Assembly: GCA_964652825.1 (NCBI GenBank)
Contig: CAZZCU010000009.1
Coordinates: 1 to 64,000, forward strand
From: CAZZCU01 sp964652825
GTDB lineage: Bacteria > Bdellovibrionota_B > Oligoflexia > Oligoflexales > CAZZCU01
Reading direction: 5' to 3'
DNA: 64,000 nt
Of the stretch, positions 59,214-64,000 are shown piece by piece. The translations under genes and the position numbers were made by a program. Below the pieces are notes generated by a model. It was not told the origin of the DNA. It was given only the letters and a program-made list of their open reading frames with translations, and made no database searches. Position 1 is the stretch's first letter. Each line of letters opens with the position of its first letter.

Positions 59214-60137
59214 TTATTTGGTTTTCGGATGCATAAAGTGCAAACGATGATCACAGCTATCAGTCAAAGCTTCTTCGGTCAAATGAATGGAACCTAACCG
59301 CTGCCATGCTGGCTTGTCACCAGATTTCGCTACATAGATACCAAGACGAATTCCGTCAGCGAAATTGCGCAAGCGCAGCTCATCACGAAAATCTTTGGCG
59401 CCGTTGCGTTCAGTATTCTCAGCGCGTAAGGACAGCCAATGTGGAGTGACCGCGGTACTTGGATCGTCTAAGCCAAGCTCGGCAATAGGATAAACTTGGC
59501 GGATACCTGCATGGCTATCGGCGCGGCTGAAGGCTTTGGCAATCGTTGCCAGCGTTGATAAGAGACCGAGGCGACTGAGGCGAATGGAAGCGTCGGGTTC
59601 GTTGCTCTTGAGGAGATCAAAGAACGACTTAGCTTTGGTACCGCCCAAATCATCGACAGTGAAAAAATTCGCTGTTTGGTAAGGCGTGGGATCATCAGGA
59701 TTATCGGTCGGGAAAATTTTACCGGCGATACCAAAAGAACGATAGTCGCCAACCAGCGGTTGGCCGATTGCTTCGGATGCGCGTACGATGATAAGGCCGC
59801 GACTACCATTGGCGAAATAGCCGGTATATTCGCTATCCTGATCAATCGTCCACGTACCAGCGAAGCAAATTCCGAGTGGATGCACTAATTTTTGGAAACG
59901 CGGCAATAAATCGCTATCATTACTGAGCGTTCGTTTCGCGTCGCGCTCCAGAATGTTTTCGCCGTCTTTGGTAAATGATCCGCGGCTTATCGAATAGCTG
60001 GGTAATGCCGTGTAAGGATCTTGTTGCACCTCCGTCCAAATGTCGTTGAACGACAACGGCGAGGCTTTCGCTGACGTTGTAAAATGAGTTAAAGAGGTGG
60101 CGACAATAACGAACCCAAGATTTTTCAGCGTTTTCAT
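59214..60137 (-). CDS. Exported catalase-like heme protein (predicted)
   Basis: A 307-residue protein with a signal ending AKASP near residue 25. Residues 84-95 (VHPLGICFAGTW) reproduce the spacing of the catalase active-site block (V-H-x2-G-x4-G-x-F/W) with His H85. Further catalase-like pieces are FANGSRGLIIVRAS, the GIAGKIFPTDN strand and NFFTVDD. The length matches small SrpA-type catalases. It starts 8 bases after an OhrR-like regulator gene, and a tandem OhrR-type operator precedes both. This suggests peroxide-inducible, periplasmic, heme-based peroxide removal. I cannot see the proximal Tyr with certainty, so activity is inference. Confidence 0.7.
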   Translation of the reverse strand: MKTLKNLGFVIVATSLTHFTTSAKASPLSFNDIWTEVQQDPYTALPSYSISRGSFTKDGENILERDAKRTLSNDSDLLPRFQKLVHPLGICFAGTWTIDQDSEYTGYFANGSRGLIIVRASEAIGQPLVGDYRSFGIAGKIFPTDNPDDPTPYQTANFFTVDDLGGTKAKSFFDLLKSNEPDASIRLSRLGLLSTLATIAKAFSRADSHAGIRQVYPIAELGLDDPSTAVTPHWLSLRAENTERNGAKDFRDELRLRNFADGIRLGIYVAKSGDKPAWQRLGSIHLTEEALTDSCDHRLHFMHPKTK

Positions 60138-60145
60138 AGATCTCC

Positions 60146-60640
60146 TTAGTTTTGTAGCTGGGTAGTGGTTTTACGTGTCTTATTGAATTTTTTTGAGCTG
60201 GGCTGTTTTTGGTTGAGAATGGTTCGACAGCGCTCGACAAAGTCATCCATGTGTACATGCAGTTGCCAGAACTGATCTTCGGATAAACCGGTATTAGCAA
60301 ATAGCTCCATGGCAATAACTTTGGCTTCATCGCGTTTTTGACTGCCAGCTTTACTGAGTTTGCTGACAACGATGCGTTCGTCGTCATCCAGACGTCGTCG
60401 TTGAATGAGGCCGTCATGGGCTAATGACTTCAGTAGTGGCGACAACGTTCCTGAATCGAGACCGAGCTTGCTGCCAATTTCGCTGACTGTGTGTTCGCCG
60501 CCGTCGTTGTGGGCAAGTAGCACCAGATATTTTGGATAAGTAATGCCCAGGTGGGCCAATCTCTCGCCATAGCCCTGAATAATCAAGCGGGAGGCTAGAT
60601 AAAGCTTAAAACAAAGATGGTTCTCTAATTTGATGTCCAT
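60146..60640 (-). CDS. ohrR: OhrR-like MarR-family peroxide-sensing regulator
   Basis: A 164-residue MarR-family protein. The N-terminal NHLCFKLYLASR places a Cys exactly where OhrR has its reactive Cys (family QLCFALY), and the following GITYPKYLVLLAH also matches OhrR. The winged helix shows TVSEIGSKLGLDSGTLSPLLKSL and RRRLDDDERIV. OhrR represses genes for organic-hydroperoxide detoxification until its Cys is oxidised. I use the ATG at 60640 with AAGG upstream; 60646 is the other ATG. It precedes the catalase-like gene by 8 bases in one operon, and its own upstream DNA carries a tandem operator. Confidence 0.9.
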   Translation of the reverse strand: MDIKLENHLCFKLYLASRLIIQGYGERLAHLGITYPKYLVLLAHNDGGEHTVSEIGSKLGLDSGTLSPLLKSLAHDGLIQRRRLDDDERIVVSKLSKAGSQKRDEAKVIAMELFANTGLSEDQFWQLHVHMDDFVERCRTILNQKQPSSKKFNKTRKTTTQLQN

Positions 60641-60673
60641 ATGCATCCTTTCGTTTCGGGGATGTGTATAGCG

Positions 60674-60704
60674 TGCAATTTAATTGTATGCAATATAATT
60701 TGTA
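60674..60704. promoter_or_regulatory. Tandem OhrR-type operator
   Basis: TGCAATTTAATTGTA (60674-60688) and TGCAATATAATTTGTA (60689-60704) are adjacent imperfect palindromes. The OhrR consensus is two copies of TACAATT-AATTGTA in the Bacillus ohrA promoter; the first copy here differs from it by one base in the paired halves. It lies 34-64 bases before the regulator start, where a repressor would block the operon. Autoregulation by the encoded OhrR-like protein is the natural inference. Confidence 0.75.
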
Positions 60705-60730
60705 GGGCATTGATATAGTTAATAAAATTG

Positions 60731-62113
60731 CTACTCAGAGTATTCGATGCGTAGCTGCCGGCCTTTGATGCGACCGGTGGATAGTCGTCGCAGCGCTTGA
60801 TTGGCTATGGAGCGATCGAGCGCGACAAAGGAATAAAAATCAAAGATATCGATCTTGCCCACTAGGTTCCCGGGAATTTTGGCGTCACCGGTAAGCGCGC
60901 CCAAAATATCTCCGGCGCGCATTTTGTGTTTCTTGCCGCTATCAATACGTAAGGTGAGCATCGGTGGTGGTGGCAAAGTTTTTGTGGCTGCATCGTCAAG
61001 TGCACGAAGCGAAACGGTGGTGATTTTGATCTTCTGATAGTTTTCTATCGTCTGCAATTTCGCGGTCTCGTGTGCGCTGAATAAACTAATGGCCAGACCA
61101 TTCTCGCCAGCGCGACCGGTGCGCCCGATGCGGTGTACATGCACTTCCGGGTCGCGTGATAACTCAAAGTTTATAACTAGAGGTAAATCTTTGATATCCA
61201 ATCCGCGTGCGGCCACATCGGTGGCGACCAGAACCGAACAGCTACGGTTGGCAAAATGCACGAGGACTTTTTCGCGATCACGTTGCTCAAGGTCACCATG
61301 AATAGCTGCAGCGCTGAGGCCGGTTTGGGTCAGTGCTCTGGCGATTTCTTTGCAGCGTTCTTTGGTTGTGCAGAAAATCAACGTCGAGGTCGAATGATGC
61401 CGCGCCAGGATCTGCATGAGCGCCGAGAGTTTTTCCTCTCTTTCGACTTCGTAAAAAATCTGCTCGATTTGGGGCGTGTTATCTTCATGTTTGACGCGAA
61501 TAAATTCGGGAGTGCGTTGAATCGAACGACTCATGCTTTGGATGGAATCCGGATACGTCGCGGAAAATAATAAAGTCTGGCGCGAAGGCGGCAGGGATTT
61601 AATGATGGAGAAAATAACTTCCGAAAACCCCATATCCAGCATGCGGTCGGCTTCATCTAAAACCAAGATACTTACGTGTCGTAACGACAACGCGCCGCAA
61701 CGCGACAGATCTTGAATGCGCCCGGGCGTACCAACGACAATATGAGCACCAAATTCCAGTGAGGCTCTTTGCGGTGCGGAGGGTGTTCCACCGCACAAAG
61801 TTAAAATTTTCAAATTAGGAATCGGGCTGGCAAGCCGTCGCATTTCTTTGGCGACTTGTGTTGCTAACTCACGTGTTGGACAAAGAACCAGTGCTTGCAC
61901 ATAGGTAGAGCGCGTGTCGACTTGCGCCAAAATACCCAAACCAAAAGCTGCGGTTTTGCCGCTGCCAGTCTTTGCTTGTGCGATCAGATCTTTGCCTGCC
62001 AATACCACCGGCAAACTGGCAGCCTGGACGGCAGTCATTTGCTGATAGCCGATCTGCGCCAGATGCTTGGTCAGCGGGGTTGGGAGTGCGAGTGAAGAAA
62101 AGTCTAGGGGCAC
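60731..62113 (-). CDS. dbpA: ATP-dependent DEAD-box RNA helicase DbpA
   Basis: A 460-residue helicase. Motifs in order: AKTGSGKT (Walker A), PTRELA, VLDEADRMLDMGF, the SAT motif in FSATYP, TDVAARGLDI and HRIGRTGRAG. The C-terminal domain (MLTLRIDSGKKHKMRAGDIL and KIDIFDFYSFVALD) is the DbpA RNA-binding domain, which recognises 23S rRNA hairpin 92, so the role is large-subunit assembly. The start is a GTG at 62113 with AAAGGAC upstream. The AT-rich region before it should hold the promoter. Confidence 0.96.
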   Translation of the reverse strand: MPLDFSSLALPTPLTKHLAQIGYQQMTAVQAASLPVVLAGKDLIAQAKTGSGKTAAFGLGILAQVDTRSTYVQALVLCPTRELATQVAKEMRRLASPIPNLKILTLCGGTPSAPQRASLEFGAHIVVGTPGRIQDLSRCGALSLRHVSILVLDEADRMLDMGFSEVIFSIIKSLPPSRQTLLFSATYPDSIQSMSRSIQRTPEFIRVKHEDNTPQIEQIFYEVEREEKLSALMQILARHHSTSTLIFCTTKERCKEIARALTQTGLSAAAIHGDLEQRDREKVLVHFANRSCSVLVATDVAARGLDIKDLPLVINFELSRDPEVHVHRIGRTGRAGENGLAISLFSAHETAKLQTIENYQKIKITTVSLRALDDAATKTLPPPPMLTLRIDSGKKHKMRAGDILGALTGDAKIPGNLVGKIDIFDFYSFVALDRSIANQALRRLSTGRIKGRQLRIEYSE

Positions 62114-62313
62114 GATAACAGTCCTTTAAAAAGGAGCGGATAATAACATATAGATTATAAAATAAACATAAATTTATATAATATGTTTATAAGTATTGTT
62201 GTTTTTATAAAGCGCTTAAATTATTGATATATCATAGACAAGATGCATTTACCTTGGGCGCGTTGCCAGACCAGATGGACAAGCTTCTGTGGAATATAGC
62301 GGGGATTTTTTGC

Positions 62314-62345
62314 GTGCGCCAACTCCGACGTCGGAGTTGGCGCAC
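62314..62345. repeat. Perfect 32-bp loopless palindrome
   Basis: Positions 62314-62329 and 62330-62345 are perfect reverse complements with no spacer; the right arm is GTCGGAGTTGGCGCAC. It lies 16 bases past the stop of the 62362 gene. There is no T-run on the minus strand, so it is not a clear intrinsic terminator. Like the 42-bp palindrome at 19907, it may be a REP-like element or a binding site. Confidence 0.8.
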
Positions 62346-62361
62346 ACGAACGTCGTTCTAA

Positions 62362-63369
62362 CTACTCCTGCACCGTTACGTCAGTGGTGAAGTCGATATG
62401 CCCCGTAATCTTCTTGGCAATGATCGCCTTGGTGTTGGCCAGTGCTGCCTGTGCCAAGGTCGGCGTGAGCGAGGTCAGCTCGAAGGTCGTGAGTCCCGCG
62501 CTAGTGCATTGCACCGCGTCCACGTCGGCCCCGGTATTGGCGTCGAGGCAGGCAATGATTTCTTCGCTGCATTGGCCGCCGCCTGCGACGGAGCCCTTCA
62601 TATAGACATAGGTGCCATTGGATTTGACGTGGATCCCACATGCGGGAGCCCAGCCACTACTTGTGCTCGAACCGGCGATCGTTGCTTCGAGGCCCGCGCC
62701 GTCCTTCGCCTTGATGTGCTTGAAGTCGGCGACGTCGTTATTCACATTGATCTCCCAAGCCTCCGTGCCGGTGCCGTCCATCGCCGTCTTGGCAAGCACG
62801 ACGATGCCACCCGTCGTGTTGATGGTACGCTCCATCAGGTAGAACGTATCGGCCGTGAGCCCGAACGCTAGTTGCGCTTCGGTGATCGAGGGGTCGCCGG
62901 CCGGCGTGCTCACATTCTCCTGACACTGGAACTGCATACCCGCCGCTTGGCCGCCCGGGAGCGTGCCGCCGATATCATGAGCCGTGGGCGTGACACCGTC
63001 GGCAAGGCAGGCCTTCTTGCTCTCTTCCGCCCGCGAGTTGAGGCCTGTGACGCGATCGTCGATGAACTTCAGGCGTATGATGAAACTCGGATTGCCTCCG
63101 GGAGTTGATGCAAGCAGCTCCTTCACGGCATCCAACGCTATCTGTTTGGGCGTGACCAACCCTGGCTCGTCCAAATGCAACGCGACACTTTTCAAACCAG
63201 CTGGAACATTCCGTGAAACGGGCGGCTCGACGGCAGGAGCGCCGATCGACTTGCCATTTTTCTTGTCGTCTTTGTCTTTGCCGCATCCGTAAAGCGCTAC
63301 GCCAGCAGCCAGTGTTACCGCTAAAAATGCACCCGTTTTACTAAATCCTCTAACGTGAATCTTCCTCAT
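62362..63369 (-). CDS. Lipoprotein of unknown function, GC-rich
   Basis: A 335-residue lipoprotein: HVRGFSKTGAFLAVTLAAG then a lipobox at LYGC (C29), followed by a Lys/Asp-rich KDKDDKKNGK linker. The mature part contains about six cysteines and many Thr, Gly and Ala; no motif is recognised. The start is the ATG at 63369 (GGAGG just upstream); 63390 would add 7 residues. The third codon positions are much richer in G and C than in the rest of the window, which suggests transfer or a different genomic compartment. Palindromes flank it on both sides. Confidence 0.8.
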   Translation of the reverse strand: MRKIHVRGFSKTGAFLAVTLAAGVALYGCGKDKDDKKNGKSIGAPAVEPPVSRNVPAGLKSVALHLDEPGLVTPKQIALDAVKELLASTPGGNPSFIIRLKFIDDRVTGLNSRAEESKKACLADGVTPTAHDIGGTLPGGQAAGMQFQCQENVSTPAGDPSITEAQLAFGLTADTFYLMERTINTTGGIVVLAKTAMDGTGTEAWEINVNNDVADFKHIKAKDGAGLEATIAGSSTSSGWAPACGIHVKSNGTYVYMKGSVAGGGQCSEEIIACLDANTGADVDAVQCTSAGLTTFELTSLTPTLAQAALANTKAIIAKKITGHIDFTTDVTVQE

Positions 63370-63462
63370 GGGTCCTCCAGAAATTCCCAAATTATCTATG
63401 GTTTACTCCTGATATAGTAGCAACTCATACGCGCTATTGCAGCATGTTGCATTGAATACAAT

Positions 63463-63552
63463 CTCTAATTCTCAAATTTCCAATATCTCGTTTTTTTCAC
63501 CCCAAAGTAAAAAGTTGGGGAGATTGGAGAATTGGATATTTGAGATTAGAGT
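63463..63552. repeat. Imperfect inverted repeat between tRNA-His and lipoprotein
   Basis: CTCTAATTCTCAAATTTCCAAT (from 63463) is matched, with one gap and one mismatch, by the complement of the segment ending at 63552 (ATTGGATATTTGAGATTAGAG). Inside, CCCCAA (63500-63505) pairs with TTGGGG (63515-63520). GTTTTTTCAC occurs in both halves. The structure could be a palindromic mobile element inserted beside the tRNA. Confidence 0.6.
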
Positions 63553-63554
63553 TG

Positions 63555-63576
63555 TTTTTTCACTGGCGTGAAAAAA
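63555..63576 (-). terminator. Hairpin at the 3' end of tRNA-His
   Basis: TTTTTTCAC (63555-63563) and GTGAAAAAA (63568-63576) form a 9-bp stem with loop TGGC. It starts 2 bases past the tRNA discriminator on the minus strand. It is A/T-rich and could act as a weak intrinsic terminator. Confidence 0.5.
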
Positions 63577-63578
63577 CG

Positions 63579-63652
63579 GGTGGGTGATGGGATTCGAACC
63601 CACGTATGTCGGAATCACAATCCGATGCGATAACCACTACGCCACACCCACC
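63579..63652 (-). tRNA. tRNA-His (GTG)
   Basis: A 74-base tRNA on the minus strand. The acceptor stem is GTGGGTG/CACCCAC with an extra 5' G (G-1) facing C73, the identity pair of tRNA-His. The anticodon loop is TTGTGAT (anticodon GTG) and the T arm includes GGGTTCGAATCCC. CCA is not encoded; the sequence continues CGTTTTTTC, so a CCA-adding enzyme is needed. With GUN anticodon it is a substrate for the TGT encoded at 25662. Confidence 0.97.
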
Positions 63653-63733
63653 ATAGATATGGAAGCCGCCGAGTTTTACAAATTGGGTTCCGCGTGTCAA
63701 TCATTGATGGAGCGAGTGCTAAATCCAACCCCC

Positions 63734-64000
63734 TCACGGTGGCATGAGTTTGCCGTTTTCAAAGCGGAAGCGAAAGCTTTTCTCCGAGCTCCAGACTTGG
63801 CCGTCCGTGGACACGGCGACGACGGCTTGGTAGGTGCCGCCATTTTCCACAGCGCCCTCAAAAAAGAAGTTATTTAGCGGGCTCAGGGGGCCGGTCAGAT
63901 AAAATTCATAGGATCCCGTCTCGTTGCTGGTCGGCGTGCCCGTGCTCTCATCGGCCGCGTCACCCGCAGGCATCTCAGCATCCTCACTCGATGACATCGG
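63734..64000 (-). CDS. 3' part of a gene continuing past the window end
   Basis: An open frame from the window edge to TGA at 63734-63736, at least 88 residues. It shows an acidic Thr/Ser-rich stretch (DAADESTGTPTSNETGSYEF), then beta-prone YLTGPLSPLNNFFFEG and FRFRFENGKLMPP. The 5' end lies beyond 64000; the Met at 63997 may be internal. It is GC-rich like the lipoprotein at 62362 and could be the mature part of another surface protein. No family is recognised. Confidence 0.6.
   Translation of the reverse strand, partial: PMSSSEDAEMPAGDAADESTGTPTSNETGSYEFYLTGPLSPLNNFFFEGAVENGGTYQAVVAVSTDGQVWSSEKSFRFRFENGKLMPP

Noticed and set aside
1..64000. CRISPR array, prophage or transposase gene
   Set aside because: No spaced direct-repeat series, phage structural genes or transposase motifs were found; only palindromic repeats are present.

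Overview
The window looks like a roughly 50 % GC chromosomal stretch of a diderm, heme-making, respiring bacterium. Supporting features are an LptF/G permease, many lipoproteins with a clear lipobox, a beta-barrel-like protein, a periplasmic DsbD/redoxin pair, a c-type cytochrome, hybrid sensor kinases and a tRNA-His without encoded CCA. The mix of lipoprotein proteases, a VWA lipoprotein, a GH3-family protein and a compact hem operon makes Bdellovibrionota/Oligoflexia-like or another deep proteobacterial lineage my best guess. I cannot confirm it from sequence alone. There is one scaffold gap (100 N at 29688-29787), so this is probably a draft or metagenome assembly. I saw no rRNA, CRISPR array, transposase or prophage.

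Layout. 0-5 kb: a very large CheB/CheR/PAS/kinase/receiver/Hpt hybrid, then an ArsC-like reductase. 5.2-7.3 kb: two lipoproteins separated by a palindromic repeat that also opens the window. 7.5-13.6 kb: an EEP-family hydrolase, a phospholipase D fused to a VTT membrane domain, a GT4 glycosyltransferase and an overlapping amylo-alpha-1,6-glucosidase. 13.6-25.6 kb: an export-rich region with a three-repeat Cys protein, PepP, a VWA lipoprotein, a secreted EEP hydrolase, an SDR, two paralogous M64-like metalloprotease lipoproteins, a redoxin-DsbD operon and a gingipain-like C25 protease. 25.6-36.2 kb: tgt, a RoxA-like di-heme cytochrome with a secreted partner, the gap, dps-terC, an LptG-type permease, a 2TM-HAMP protein and a barrel-like protein. 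36.2-41.1 kb: SDR and GH3 genes divergent from an alpha/beta hydrolase and an enolase-superfamily enzyme, followed by a 38-residue one-TM gene coupled to a small acidic protein. 41.3-44.7 kb: a MASE1 hybrid kinase and a secreted phosphoesterase.

44.8-56.0 kb is a ten-gene, single-strand heme operon in the order hemA-hemC(D)-hemB-hemL-kinase-regulator-hemE-hemN-hemH-hemY. It covers glutamyl-tRNA to protoheme with almost no intergenic space, and a two-component system sits in the middle. HemA is short and divergent, and HemC carries a C-terminal HemD-like extension. 56.1-62.1 kb holds a lipoprotein, an HdeD-like protein, a 620-base gap with a possible structured RNA, a DUF4189 protein, an OhrR-like regulator in operon with an exported catalase-like protein behind a tandem OhrR-type operator, and dbpA. 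The last 1.6 kb is visibly GC-richer and contains a lipoprotein, palindromes, tRNA-His and a truncated gene.

How genes work together: heme made by the hem operon would serve the di-heme cytochrome and the predicted catalase-like protein. Dps, the OhrR unit and the redoxin-DsbD pair suggest oxidative-stress defence inside and outside the membrane. The most novel-looking items are the sensor pair embedded in the heme operon, the OhrR/catalase-like unit, the GH3 cluster, the 43-residue Cys-repeat protein, the caspase-like lipoprotein and the 38-residue coupled membrane gene.
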